From: Flavobacteriia bacterium 40-80
GTDB lineage: Bacteria; Bacteroidota; Bacteroidia; Flavobacteriales_D; Crocinitomicaceae
Direction of reading: 5' to 3'
Length of the DNA stretch: 64,000 nt
Assembly (NCBI GenBank): GCA_001899145.1
Contig: MKVF01000021.1
Location: 465,844-529,843, forward strand
Below, piece by piece: positions 43,324 through 52,006 of the stretch. The notes beneath the pieces were generated by a model. It searched no databases. It had not been told where the DNA came from and saw only the letters and a program-made list of their open reading frames with translations. The stretch's first letter is position 1. Every line of letters starts with the position of its first letter. A program made the position numbers and the translations under genes.

Positions 43324-44079
43324 CTACCCATCCACCCACAACTTAAACTGCGGCATCTTGATCCGGCTCACGATCACCTCAGCCTTCCGGTCCCGTTTCA
43401 GGATGATCTTCAGCTTTTCATTAAAATGCTTGAAAATACTTTCGATGCTGTTGATGTGCAGGATGTACTGCCGGTTGACCCGGAAGAAATACTGCGGATC
43501 GAGCTGCTCCTCCAGCTCTTCCAGCGTGTAAGGAACAGCAATGACAGACCCGTCCAAAAGCCGGAAATGAACGATCTTATACTCCAGGTACACATAATCA
43601 ATAGTGTCTACCGGGATTATCTTATAAGTTTCCCGGTAATGCAGCAGGAAGCGGCTTTTGTAAGTTTTCTGCTGCGTGCGGAACATTTCCAGGATGGCCC
43701 CCGCATCATCGCCCGAAAGCTGCGGCTGCACCCGTTTGACCTTGGCCAGCGCTGCTGCCAGCTCTTCCTTTTCGATGGGCTTTAGTAAATAAGCCGCACC
43801 ATAAACTTTGAACGCCTGCAAGGCATACTCATCATAAGCCGTGGTGAAAATGACCGGCGCCTGGATGTCAGCTTGCTTAAAGATCTCAAACGACAAGCCG
43901 TCTGCCAGGCGGATATCCATAAAGATCACATCCGGTTGCGGATGCGCATTCAGCCATTCCACGCTTTCCTGGATGGTGGGCAATATGGCCAAAAGGCTGG
44001 CCGTAGCATCGGCTTTTTCCACCATACTTTTCAGCAGCTCGGCATTGTATTGTTCGTCTTCAATGATCAGGTAGTTCAT
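43324..44079 (-). CDS. LytTR-type response regulator
   Basis: A 251-aa regulator. A receiver domain (1-120) has the phosphoacceptor Asp in DVIFMDIRLADG (about residue 56), T and K in TTAYDEYALQAF and LLKPIEKEEL. The C-terminal LytTR DNA-binding domain (about 145-250) has YLEYKIVHFRLLDGS and FFRVNRQYILHINSI. It pairs with the histidine kinase upstream (9 nt apart) and closes the RND operon, whose expression it probably controls. Confidence 0.93.
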   Translation of the reverse strand: MNYLIIEDEQYNAELLKSMVEKADATASLLAILPTIQESVEWLNAHPQPDVIFMDIRLADGLSFEIFKQADIQAPVIFTTAYDEYALQAFKVYGAAYLLKPIEKEELAAALAKVKRVQPQLSGDDAGAILEMFRTQQKTYKSRFLLHYRETYKIIPVDTIDYVYLEYKIVHFRLLDGSVIAVPYTLEELEEQLDPQYFFRVNRQYILHINSIESIFKHFNEKLKIILKRDRKAEVIVSRIKMPQFKLWVDG

Positions 44080-44088
44080 AACGCGATT

Positions 44089-45189
44089 TTAGAGATGGAG
44101 CAAAGGCAGCCTCACTTCAAAAGAGCTGTCACTGCTTGTAATTTCAGGTGCGATGCCCTGCAATAGCTGGTAACGTTCCCGGATGTTCTTCAAGCCCATC
44201 CCGGTGCTTTTATAGTCAATATTGATGCGTTGCAAATTATTTTTCACCACGATAGTACCATCGCCCGGGCTTTCAACAGACAAATGCAGCGGCTGTTTCA
44301 CGGTCGAAATATTATGCTTGATCGCATTTTCCAGCAACAGTTGCAAGGTGACCGGCGGAATGCCCTTCCGTTTATCCGCATCGCTGACATTGACCGATAA
44401 ATGGATGCTTTCCCCGTGCCGTATCTTGATGAGGTGAAAATACATTTCCACGAATTTCAGCTCCTCTTCCAATGCCACCACGTCCTTTTTCCCGGTCGTT
44501 AAGATATAGCGGTACACCCTCGAGAGATTCGACAGAAATTCCTGCGCGGCCCCGGGGTCGGTTTCTATCAGCTGCGTGAGGATGCTGAAATTATTGAACA
44601 GGAAATGCGGATCCAGCTGCAGCTTCAGCACTTCCAGCTCCGACTGCAAAGCATTTTCCCTGAGCTGGTGGGACAGGATTTGCAGCTGGTTGCTTTCTAT
44701 CACCTTGGCTTTCCATTGCTCGAAAAAGAAAAAAGAATGATAAAAGCTGTTCACAAACGCCGCCACGACCAGGTTCACCACCAGGTAATACCTTATCGCC
44801 AGCTCCATTTCCTGGTTATTCTCAGGTGGTTCCGGCCAGATCCAGTCGTACACCACATTTTCCAGGTACAGCAGCAGGAACATACAGCCAATGACCACGC
44901 CCGTGGTGATCAGGAACTGGACGAGGATGTTATTCCTGAACAGCACTTTCCGGTTGACCCAGCCCGAGAGCAGGCGGATGATCCAGAAAAGAATAGCGTA
45001 CATCACGATGCCGCCCACGATGGTAGCCCCGATCTCCGACCATTGGGCCTCCGTATAAAAGTCCCACCAGCTGCTGGCAGGGTTCAGGAGGTACTGGACC
45101 AGGTTGGCCAGGGCCAGCGAAACCGGCACGCCGCTCCACTGGAACACCCGCTTCCAAAAAGTACCGGTATTGTTGCTGTCTTTTATCAT
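44089..45189 (-). CDS. LytS/YehU-type sensor histidine kinase
   Basis: A 366-aa kinase with four hydrophobic segments (about 15-30, 50-72, 88-108, 130-155) and no periplasmic sensor domain. The His_kinase motif LQLDPHFLFNNFSILTQLI (about 190-208) holds the phosphorylated His, and the ATPase part has LQLLLENAIKHN and STGMGLKNIRERY. It starts 4 nt after the outer-membrane factor gene, so efflux parts and regulator share one transcript. Confidence 0.92.
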   Translation of the reverse strand: MIKDSNNTGTFWKRVFQWSGVPVSLALANLVQYLLNPASSWWDFYTEAQWSEIGATIVGGIVMYAILFWIIRLLSGWVNRKVLFRNNILVQFLITTGVVIGCMFLLLYLENVVYDWIWPEPPENNQEMELAIRYYLVVNLVVAAFVNSFYHSFFFFEQWKAKVIESNQLQILSHQLRENALQSELEVLKLQLDPHFLFNNFSILTQLIETDPGAAQEFLSNLSRVYRYILTTGKKDVVALEEELKFVEMYFHLIKIRHGESIHLSVNVSDADKRKGIPPVTLQLLLENAIKHNISTVKQPLHLSVESPGDGTIVVKNNLQRINIDYKSTGMGLKNIRERYQLLQGIAPEITSSDSSFEVRLPLLHL

Positions 45190-45192
45190 CGC

Positions 45193-46593
45193 CTAATTGC
45201 CACCTAAAGATTTATACAAAGCAATGTAAGCATTTATTTCCTTTTGAAGGACCATTGTATGCGCTAATTCCGCCTGGAAATAGCTTTGCTGTACGGTCAG
45301 CACCTCGAGGTAATTGGCTTCCCCATATTGATAGAGCAGCCGGGCATCCGCCATTGCCTTGTCCATCGCGACCTTACGGTTACCTGCCTCCGTCAGCTGC
45401 TCTTTGATGTGCGTAATGGTGCTCAGCGAAGTGCTCACTTCTTCCACCGCCACCAGCACTGATTTCCGGAAGGCGTGCACAGCAGCTTCCCGCTGGTGCA
45501 CAGCCTGCTCATATGCCGACCGGATGCTTCTCCTGTTGAATAGAGGCTGCGTCAGTCCCGCGGCGACATTCCCGAACAGCGAGGCCGGGATGGAAAACCA
45601 GTTGGTCGCCTTGATGGCATTCAGTCCGCCCTGCCCGGTAATCCTCAGGGTCGGGTAAAAGTCCGCTTTGGCAATGCCCACCCGTGCATTGGCGCCCTGC
45701 AATTGCAGCTCCTGCTGCTTTACATCCGGGCGGTTCGCCAGCAGATCAGCCGGAACACCGGTTTCAAGCTCCGTGGCGAAGGCCCTGTTTTGCAAGGACC
45801 GGGCACGTTGTACCGCATCGGGATAGCTGCCTGCCAGGGTCTGCAAAGCGTTTTCCTGTGCTTTGATGCCGGCTTTGATCTCGGGTATCAATGCCCTTGT
45901 TTCTGCCAGCTGCGCTTCTGATTGGCGGATGGCCAGCGAGCTGACGTCCCCCACGGCATATTGCGTTTGCAGCATCGCCAGCGTTTCCCGCATACTTTTT
46001 TCCACTGCCTGCGCGATGCGTAGCTGCTCATCCAGGCTCAGCAGGTTGTAATAAGCCTGTGCAGCCTGTGCGATCAGCTGTACCCGTAATGCCCTGCGGT
46101 TTTCGGCCTGGCTAAGATAGCCCGATAAGGCTTCTTCCCGTTGCCTTTTCAGCTTGCCCCAGAAGTCTATGTCCCAGGAAATGGCCGGCGCCATATTGTA
46201 TTCTTCAAACAGCAATCCGCCTGCAAAAGAGCCCATCATACTGTTTTGGGACAGCCGCTGCACGCCCGCATTCACCTGTAAATTGATGTCCGGGAGATAG
46301 TTGAGCTTCACGCTTTTCAGGGAAGCTTCGGCCGCCAGTAGCTGCTCCGATGCTATCAGTAAATCGGGATTGTTGGCCATCACTTTATCCAGCAGTTCCA
46401 CCAGCGCCTGGTCGGCGAAAAATTGCCGGTAAGCCGGGATTTCAACAATGCCGGTATCCGTCCCCATTGCCGCAGCAGAGAACGATGCCGGGAGGTTCAG
46501 CTCCGGGCGGGTATGATCTTTTGTCACTTTGCAGGATTGTAGCAGTCCCGCTATCAACAATAAATGGATGCTGTGTTTTATTACTACTTTCAT
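45193..46593 (-). CDS. Outer-membrane efflux lipoprotein (TolC/NodT family)
   Basis: A 466-aa outer-membrane factor; the start at 46593 gives a lipoprotein signal with Cys in GLLQSCKV. Two OEP repeats each contain long helices (AYYNLLSLDEQLRIAQAV; LYQYGEANYLEVLTVQQSYF). NRPDVKQQELQLQGANARVG and KADFYPTLRI are typical. It should form the trimeric exit duct for the pump at 53103-56228, but about 6.5 kb of unrelated DNA now separates the two genes. The gene is GC-rich like the pump genes. Confidence 0.93.
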   Translation of the reverse strand: MKVVIKHSIHLLLIAGLLQSCKVTKDHTRPELNLPASFSAAAMGTDTGIVEIPAYRQFFADQALVELLDKVMANNPDLLIASEQLLAAEASLKSVKLNYLPDINLQVNAGVQRLSQNSMMGSFAGGLLFEEYNMAPAISWDIDFWGKLKRQREEALSGYLSQAENRRALRVQLIAQAAQAYYNLLSLDEQLRIAQAVEKSMRETLAMLQTQYAVGDVSSLAIRQSEAQLAETRALIPEIKAGIKAQENALQTLAGSYPDAVQRARSLQNRAFATELETGVPADLLANRPDVKQQELQLQGANARVGIAKADFYPTLRITGQGGLNAIKATNWFSIPASLFGNVAAGLTQPLFNRRSIRSAYEQAVHQREAAVHAFRKSVLVAVEEVSTSLSTITHIKEQLTEAGNRKVAMDKAMADARLLYQYGEANYLEVLTVQQSYFQAELAHTMVLQKEINAYIALYKSLGGN

Positions 46594-46928
46594 CTGGTGC
46601 TTATTTTTTACTGCCGGAGTCCCAAAGGTAGCTGCCCTTAAGCCTTGCATCAGCATAAATCCGGCTGAACTGATGAAATTGGAAACTGAAGTGCGGAAAG
46701 GGAGCGGCGGGTGTTTACGGAAATGTATCTATCCGGGCGTTATGCACCACCCGTGAACAAAACCCTGCATTCAAACCGTTTGATTTTCCAGCCGTACAAA
46801 GCCGGGGCATCTAAATAAAACGACCTTAGATATTTACAATGCTTGAAAAAATACAGCAAAAAATTTGCAGAACTAAAACTACTATATTAATTTGTCATAT
46901 TTTTTAAAATTTAAATTTAAAATTGTGC
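46594..46928. other. Intergenic region upstream of the outer-membrane factor gene
   Basis: No gene or strong promoter seen. The right half, from about 46800, turns sharply AT-rich, marking the left boundary of the inserted DNA. Confidence 0.5.
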
Positions 46929-47056
46929 AAAAGCGACACTTGAGGAATACCTATAACAATCCCACCGGCCACAATGCTATTTCTGAATATGGAGCAATAG
47001 CATTCAGCAAGGATTTTGATAGCCTTAAAACGGTTGCAGCCCTAACCAATGCTTAA
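46929..47056 (+). pseudogene. Possible C-terminal gene remnant
   Basis: A frame of about 40 residues (NNPTGHNAISEYGAIAF, then SKDFDSLKTVAALTNA) with protein-like composition and no start codon stops 2 nt before the dinD remnant. Family not recognised. It may be the tail of a gene lost when the island was inserted. Confidence 0.3.
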
Positions 47057-47058
47057 AG

Positions 47059-47384
47059 ATGAAGAAGGAATGTATAGCAGAACTTTTTAAAAAATTGGAA
47101 GATGCCTGCTACGATTGTGAAGGTGTAGAATGGTGGAGTGCGAGAGATGTACAGGAGATTCCCGGCTACGCTCAATGGCGAAATTCAGGAATGTAATTGA
47201 CAAAGCTCAGAAATCTTGTGAAGAGGCAGGAGAAGCAGTTAAAAACCATTTTGCTGCATTCAGCAAAATGGTCGAGGTCGGCAGCGTGCACAAAAAACAT
47301 AGTGATGGAGTGAGAACATCAGGAGTTACGATGAAAATGGAGAGTTGGAAATTGAGGGATGATTTTGAGAATTTACAACATTAA
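47059..47384 (+). pseudogene. dinD: Frameshifted, truncated dinD (DNA-damage-inducible protein D)
   Basis: The first 45 codons (MKKECIAELFKKLEDACYD, WWSARDVQEIPGYAQWRN) are clearly the BRO-N/DinD N-terminus. At AAATTCAGG a missing T ends this frame at 47196. Restoring one T gives NFRNVIDKAQKSCEEAGEA and NHFAAFSKMVEVGS, the expected DinD continuation. The similarity then fades and the frame stops at 47384 after about 110 residues, compared with about 280 in intact DinD. So there are both a homopolymer frameshift and a 3' truncation. A sequencing error could explain the first but not the second. Confidence 0.8.
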
Positions 47385-47396
47385 AAATAAGTATAT

Positions 47397-48440
47397 ATGG
47401 CTATAAACCACCTTGACACAAGCACAATTATCATTGAAAATATCATTGTTCATAGCATCCCACGACATAAAAAAGGAGATTTTTCTATTGAACCAGAATA
47501 CAGTGAACAAGAGAGTTCCCTACCTGACGGATTAAGAGTGTTTTTCAAAGACAAAGTTATTCAGTCTTTACAAAGTAATAAAGAACTAAGAGTTTGTTAT
47601 GATGTAGAAAGTGTATCTCCTGTATCAACCTATATTAATCAAATTATAAGTTCAAATGGAGCAGATTTTGTCGAGCAATCAAAACTAATGACAAAGTACC
47701 TGTTTGAAATTCAAGATGGACAAAATGCTTCGGGAATATTAGTCGTGATTTTTGGAAAAATCAACAACCAAAATGCTTGTATTATCATCAAGCTGGAAAG
47801 AGATGAAGGAGCTCAGTTAGAATTAGACCCGAAAACAAAATCTTTCAACATTAAAGACGTAAAGGATTTAATGCTTACCCGAAAAACAAAAATATATAAA
47901 GTCGGACTATTCGTTGATAAATCTGTTTTCAAAATCAAATATGACGGAAGTACAGCAGATTTACAGATAGACCCAAAAACTAAAAAAGAAGTAACAACTT
48001 GGTTTATCGAAAAATTTTTAGGTTGTGTTCCTCTTGCTGACCCAAGAACTACTACAAAGAAATTTTATGATTTTACCACAACATATATTCAGAGCATAGA
48101 AGACCCTATTAAGAAAGCAAAATATACGCAAGACTTAAATTCTTATTTACAAAAAAATTCACACAGAATAAGTGCGAAAGAGTTTGCAGATGATTATATG
48201 GAAACATCGGACAAAGACCTTTACAACAGATATTTGAAAGAGAAAAATTTTCGAATGTCCGAGTTTCCAAAAGACAATTCTTTTATCAACAATAAAATCA
48301 AGACAATAACAATGATTTTTGCCAATGATATCGCTATTGTTGGAAAAAAAGGAACGTTTGAAAAAAATGTCAAATTAGAAGAACAAAACGATGGCACAAC
48401 CAAAGCTGAAATAGTTTCTAAAGTAAAAAGTGTCCGATAA
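47397..48440 (+). CDS. NA37-family nucleoid-associated protein (first copy)
   Basis: A 347-aa protein of the 37-kDa nucleoid-associated (NA37/YejK/NdpA) family. Visible are the N-terminal ENIIVHSIPRH, the SLPDGLRVFFKDKVIQSL segment, the central strands ASGILVVIFGKINNQNACII with ENIKLERDEG-like follow-up (IIKLERDEGAQLE) and KIYKVGLFVDKS. The C-terminal end differs from YejK. Biochemical role is poorly known; YejK binds nucleoid DNA. It is the first gene of an AT-rich three-gene operon: its TAA overlaps the ATG of the synthetase gene by one base (TAATG). It lies directly after the broken dinD. It could sense or bind DNA for the synthetase. Confidence 0.75.
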   Translation: MAINHLDTSTIIIENIIVHSIPRHKKGDFSIEPEYSEQESSLPDGLRVFFKDKVIQSLQSNKELRVCYDVESVSPVSTYINQIISSNGADFVEQSKLMTKYLFEIQDGQNASGILVVIFGKINNQNACIIIKLERDEGAQLELDPKTKSFNIKDVKDLMLTRKTKIYKVGLFVDKSVFKIKYDGSTADLQIDPKTKKEVTTWFIEKFLGCVPLADPRTTTKKFYDFTTTYIQSIEDPIKKAKYTQDLNSYLQKNSHRISAKEFADDYMETSDKDLYNRYLKEKNFRMSEFPKDNSFINNKIKTITMIFANDIAIVGKKGTFEKNVKLEEQNDGTTKAEIVSKVKSVR

Positions 48441-49420
48441 TGGCTAATGTTCAGGAAATTGTTGATTTATGGAATGAAGAACAACCTAAATATGAAAATT
48501 TAGGAAAGATTGTTTGTGCTTTCATAAAAGATAAAATTACTGATTATGAACTTTTACCTGAAATTCAGCATAGAACCAAGGAACTCTTGAGCATAATCAA
48601 AAAAGTCAAAAAGAAACAAAGCCAAAAGGAATATTCATATCACCATCTGAAAGACAAATTGGGTATCAGAATTATCTGTTCTTTTCAAGAGGAAATGAAA
48701 ATTATTGATGAATTCTTGCAAAAGTTTTTTACAATTAAAGAGGTAGAATATAAACAAGAAAACTTAGATTTTGATAAATTAGATTACGTTTCCAATCATT
48801 ATGATGCCCAAATTAACTTAGGTATCAATGAGTTTAAAAAACATACTGAACTCGCAGGCTTCGTTTTTGAGATACAAGTAAGAACATTAAATCAACACGC
48901 TTGGTCAAATACCGCACATTCACTCTCATACAAACAAGAAAAAGATTTACCACCAAACTTAAAACGGAAAGTCTATCGGCTACTTTCCTTGTATGAATTA
49001 GCAGACGATGAATTTTCAAGTGTGAATAAGGCTCTAAAAGAATACAGAGACAATCATTCTTACACTCTGTTAAGAAAACTTGAAGGAAAGTTTTACAAGT
49101 ATGCCAAAATTGACTTTGATAGAGAAATCTCTTTAAATACAATTAATATATTGCTCAGCTATTATGAAAATGAAACCAATATTAATCAAGTTATCAATGA
49201 AATTGACGGTTTTATAATAAGCAACGAACAAAAAATCCAAAGGATATACGATGAAAACAGAAATCGTTTTTACGAAATACTATTTTTAACACAACCCGAA
49301 ATTTTCATTATTTGGTATATGCTTCAAAGCAATCCGTTTACATTAGAAGATAATTGGGCAAATGATTTTGAAGAAGAAGACCTTGAACAAATCAAAACCC
49401 TTTGGGGAAATGACTTATAA
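48440..49420 (+). CDS. RelA/SpoT-domain nucleotide pyrophosphokinase (small alarmone synthetase-like)
   Basis: A 326-aa protein. The SYNTH domain covers about residues 10-170: a helical start (LWNEEQPKYENLGKIVCAF), the HRTKELLSIIKKVKKK segment matching the RxKxxxSxxxK helix, DKLGIRIICSF, YVSNHYDAQINLG and the signature FEIQVRTLNQHAWSNTAHSL with catalytic Glu144. There is no HD hydrolase, TGS or ACT domain, so it is a stand-alone synthetase. The C-terminal 150 residues are helical and unrecognised. Toxic members (toxSAS) make pppApp or pyrophosphorylate tRNA CCA ends and are kept in check by an antitoxin. Neighbours on both sides are NA37 proteins, not known SAS antitoxins. Confidence 0.85.
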   Translation: MANVQEIVDLWNEEQPKYENLGKIVCAFIKDKITDYELLPEIQHRTKELLSIIKKVKKKQSQKEYSYHHLKDKLGIRIICSFQEEMKIIDEFLQKFFTIKEVEYKQENLDFDKLDYVSNHYDAQINLGINEFKKHTELAGFVFEIQVRTLNQHAWSNTAHSLSYKQEKDLPPNLKRKVYRLLSLYELADDEFSSVNKALKEYRDNHSYTLLRKLEGKFYKYAKIDFDREISLNTINILLSYYENETNINQVINEIDGFIISNEQKIQRIYDENRNRFYEILFLTQPEIFIIWYMLQSNPFTLEDNWANDFEEEDLEQIKTLWGNDL

Positions 49421-49429
49421 TTTTAAAAT

Positions 49430-50479
49430 ATGTTAGACTTTACAAATTGCAATATACTTGATGTTATTGCCCACCAAGTTGGCAATCAGACAAATGATGA
49501 AGAATTGATATTGTCAGCTTCATTGCTAAATACAGAAGATCCTCGTTTGAGAGAACTACTAATTAAATATTTCCTTTATCCTTTCAAGGATATTGAAGAG
49601 TTTTATTCCTTTACATTTTCGGATGAAGATTTTACTCTAAATCCTCTGTACCAATATGCAATTAGTATCTTTTCAGAGAAAAAAAGCTTTAAAACAAAAA
49701 GTGAAAGCATTGCAAAACATCTTTATGAAATAGCTCTACATCCACAAATAAAATCGGGAGATTTATTTGTGGTAACTTTCGAAAATATTAGTATTGACGG
49801 AGAATTAGTAAATGCTTTAGGACTTTTCAAATCAGAAAACAGACAAGAATTTTTGCAACTGAATAAGAACTCAAAAGATTTTTCACTGAGATATGACGAT
49901 GGTATAAATATAGATAAACTTGACAAAGGTTGTTTAATTTTTAATACCGAAAAAGAAACTGGTTATAGAATATGTGTCATTGATAAGTCGAACAAGTCCA
50001 ACGATGCTCGATATTGGGTAGATTTCTTTTTAAACGTAAAATCCCTAAAAACGAATTTCTTACAAACCAATCAGTTTTTGGGTATTGCAAAACAATTCGT
50101 AACCAAACAACTTTCAGAAGACTTTGAAGTATCTAAAACCGATCAAATAGATTTTCTGAACCGTTCTGTGGATTATTTCAAAAAGAATGAAACTTTTGAC
50201 AAACAGGAATTTGAAGAAGAAGTTTTTGGAGACAGCAACGTAATTGAATCATTCCGAAAATTTGACCAGACCTACAGACAAGAAAATGAAGTAGAATTAT
50301 CGGACAGCTTTGAAATATCGGCCCAGGCAGTAAAAAAACAAGCCAGAGTATTTAAAAACGTGCTCAAACTTGACAAAAATTTCCATATCTATATTCACGG
50401 GAACCGGGAAATGATAGAACAAGGCATTGACGAAAACGGACGAAAATATTATAAAATCTATTATGAAAATGAAGCCTAA
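49430..50479 (+). CDS. NA37-family nucleoid-associated protein (second copy)
   Basis: A 349-aa protein, start 9 nt after the synthetase stop. The pattern is that of the Bacteroidota NA37 form: HQVGNQTNDEELILSASLLN, LRELLIKYFLYPFKDIEEFY, FTLNPLYQYAISIF, then GDLFVVTFENISIDGELVNA and the end FHIYIHGNREMIEQGIDENG. It is only distantly similar to the first copy, so the pair is not a recent tandem duplication. Both flank the synthetase, suggesting that the three products act together. A hairpin lies 55 nt after the stop. Confidence 0.8.
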   Translation: MLDFTNCNILDVIAHQVGNQTNDEELILSASLLNTEDPRLRELLIKYFLYPFKDIEEFYSFTFSDEDFTLNPLYQYAISIFSEKKSFKTKSESIAKHLYEIALHPQIKSGDLFVVTFENISIDGELVNALGLFKSENRQEFLQLNKNSKDFSLRYDDGINIDKLDKGCLIFNTEKETGYRICVIDKSNKSNDARYWVDFFLNVKSLKTNFLQTNQFLGIAKQFVTKQLSEDFEVSKTDQIDFLNRSVDYFKKNETFDKQEFEEEVFGDSNVIESFRKFDQTYRQENEVELSDSFEISAQAVKKQARVFKNVLKLDKNFHIYIHGNREMIEQGIDENGRKYYKIYYENEA

Positions 50480-50533
50480 CCAATCAATGCACAAGCATAC
50501 ACCTTTACAATCTACACAAAGCCAAAATCATTA

Positions 50534-50575
50534 AAACCCCAACCCCGTTTAAACTTCTAAACGGGATCGGGGTTT
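50534..50575 (-). terminator. Hairpin between NA37 gene and RND pump remnant
   Basis: AAACCCCAACCCCGTTTA (50534-50551) pairs with TAAACGGGATCGGGGTTT (50558-50575) with a few mismatches. A T-rich run follows on the minus strand, so it best fits a terminator for the pump remnant; it may also stop the plus-strand operon. Confidence 0.6.
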
Positions 50576-50593
50576 ATGATGGCAGCGGTTTTT

Positions 50594-50711
50594 ACCCCAT
50601 CGCTATCCCTTCCCGCCCGACACCCTGTCCTGCAAGCGCTGGAAGATCATATACAGCACCGGGATAACCAGCACGCCCAGCCCGACACCGCTCAGCATAC
50701 CGCCGGCCGCG
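50594..50711 (-). repeat. Left copy of the 118-bp direct repeat
   Basis: Aligns with 53094-53211 without gaps over 118 bp, with about eight to ten differences. The offset is exactly 2500 nt. The sequence is the 3' end of the RND pump gene. Confidence 0.9.
50603..50711 (-). pseudogene. 3' remnant of an RND pump gene
   Basis: The minus strand encodes AAGGMLSGVGLGVLVIPVLY and MIFQRLQDRVSGGKG followed by TAG, the same end as the intact pump except for one residue (VVLG to VGLG). Sequence upstream of AAGG is unrelated. The nucleotide divergence means it is not a fresh copy of the resident gene. Confidence 0.9.
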
Positions 50712-50875
50712 ATGATACCTGGGGATAGATTTCCTTTAAGAAGCTAACTTTTTTGAAATTATTTCTTTGATTCTTTTCTACCCCAGCTAACCAACAGATC
50801 AGCACAAAAGCTGAACAAATGTCCTGTTAAATCCGTTCGGCAGCTAATATTCCAATACCTTGTTGGCAGCTGTTT
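50712..50875. other. Short non-coding stretch next to the restriction gene
   Basis: No gene. AT-rich sequence between the pump remnant and the end of the putative restriction gene. Confidence 0.5.
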
Positions 50876-52006
50876 TTATTCGTCAGGTCCGTCTATTTCG
50901 TCTGTGTCGGTATAATTGAACTCAACTTTGCTTTGAGTAATTATCTCGTCCAAAATATTTTTGAGATAGCCCGATTTTATGCTGTCGGCAAAACGCCGGT
51001 TAAGTGTCGGAATGTTGATGACTTCTTCAATGCAGCTCATATACTTGTCCACGATAGCCGTAACCAAATAAATTTTGCCTGCATTGTCTTTAATCCTGGC
51101 TAAAATATCTTCCGTCGGCTCGTCTGATTTGATGACAAACGTGATCGGGAATTTTTGAATTTTGTCAATGTCAAGAAAGTATTTTTTGAAGTCCAAGGTT
51201 TCCGTTACCTGGAAGAAACGTCCTAATGGACGCATTACAAAATCAATTCCACCGTCATTGGCGTTGGTTCTTCCCGTCTTGAAAAGTTGCAGGTTTTCTT
51301 TGTTGAGCTTGTCAGCTTCGTAACCCCAATAAATATGCCGGTCGTGGTAGTAATATTTGAGAATAGAATAGCTGATGATTTCAAAAAGCCTTGCATCAAC
51401 GTTTGGTGCAAGCAGGTTGCTTATGAACTCAATTACTTTTTCAGGCTCTGATTTTTCAATTTCCTGAAATTCTTCAAGAGCCTTGATGAAACGCTGGAAA
51501 GCATCTTGCTTTGTCTTAACGTATTCGTCAATAATTTCAATTATTACACTCGCTAAGTTGTATGTCGTTTTACCGGCTTTTACTTTAAGCAAATGTTCGT
51601 TTATCCAATAACGGTTTGTTGCAAGATTTCGTAAAATGGGAATAAATTCAGAGGCAGGAAAATATTTCTGAAACTCTGCGTTCATTCGGTGATTCAAGGC
51701 GTGGTTTTGCAGCTTGCTCCCAAATGGCAGCTCTCGTTGTCGTGTAAAAAGCTTTACGAAAGCTGCTCCTTCGTAATCCGCATAGCCATTTTGCTTGTCG
51801 TAACCTTTTGCAATGTAATCTTCAAGGATAACATAAATCGCATACAGATTGGCAAAACTGGAACGGGCTTTTGAACCTTTGTTTGCCGACCGTGTTTTGA
51901 AGTTCAGGTATTGAATCAGCTGGCTGTTATTGAAAATATCCTCGCTGTCTTTCCCGAAATGTTGTTCTAAAATTGTCTTTATGTTAGTCGTGAATGTGTG
52001 TTCCAT
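50876..52006 (-). CDS. Putative type II restriction endonuclease
   Basis: A 376-aa protein taken from the ATG at 52006 (MEHTFTTNIKTILEQHFGKD); a longer frame to 52057 runs deep into the methyltransferase gene. The C-terminal half has TGRTNANDGGIDFVMRPLGR followed by FFQVTETLDFKK, which fits a PD-(D/E)XK core with Asp in GGID and a Gln-x-Glu variant of the second motif. The rest is helical and unrecognised. The call rests mostly on its coupling to the methyltransferase (23-nt overlap). If the methyltransferase is YhdJ-like, cleavage at ATGCAT is a guess. Confidence 0.7.
   Translation of the reverse strand: MEHTFTTNIKTILEQHFGKDSEDIFNNSQLIQYLNFKTRSANKGSKARSSFANLYAIYVILEDYIAKGYDKQNGYADYEGAAFVKLFTRQRELPFGSKLQNHALNHRMNAEFQKYFPASEFIPILRNLATNRYWINEHLLKVKAGKTTYNLASVIIEIIDEYVKTKQDAFQRFIKALEEFQEIEKSEPEKVIEFISNLLAPNVDARLFEIISYSILKYYYHDRHIYWGYEADKLNKENLQLFKTGRTNANDGGIDFVMRPLGRFFQVTETLDFKKYFLDIDKIQKFPITFVIKSDEPTEDILARIKDNAGKIYLVTAIVDKYMSCIEEVINIPTLNRRFADSIKSGYLKNILDEIITQSKVEFNYTDTDEIDGPDE

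Noticed and set aside
47397..50479. CBASS or Thoeris identity for the three-gene operon
   Set aside because: No CD-NTase, cap, TIR or SLOG-type domain is visible; the central enzyme has RelA/SpoT motifs instead.
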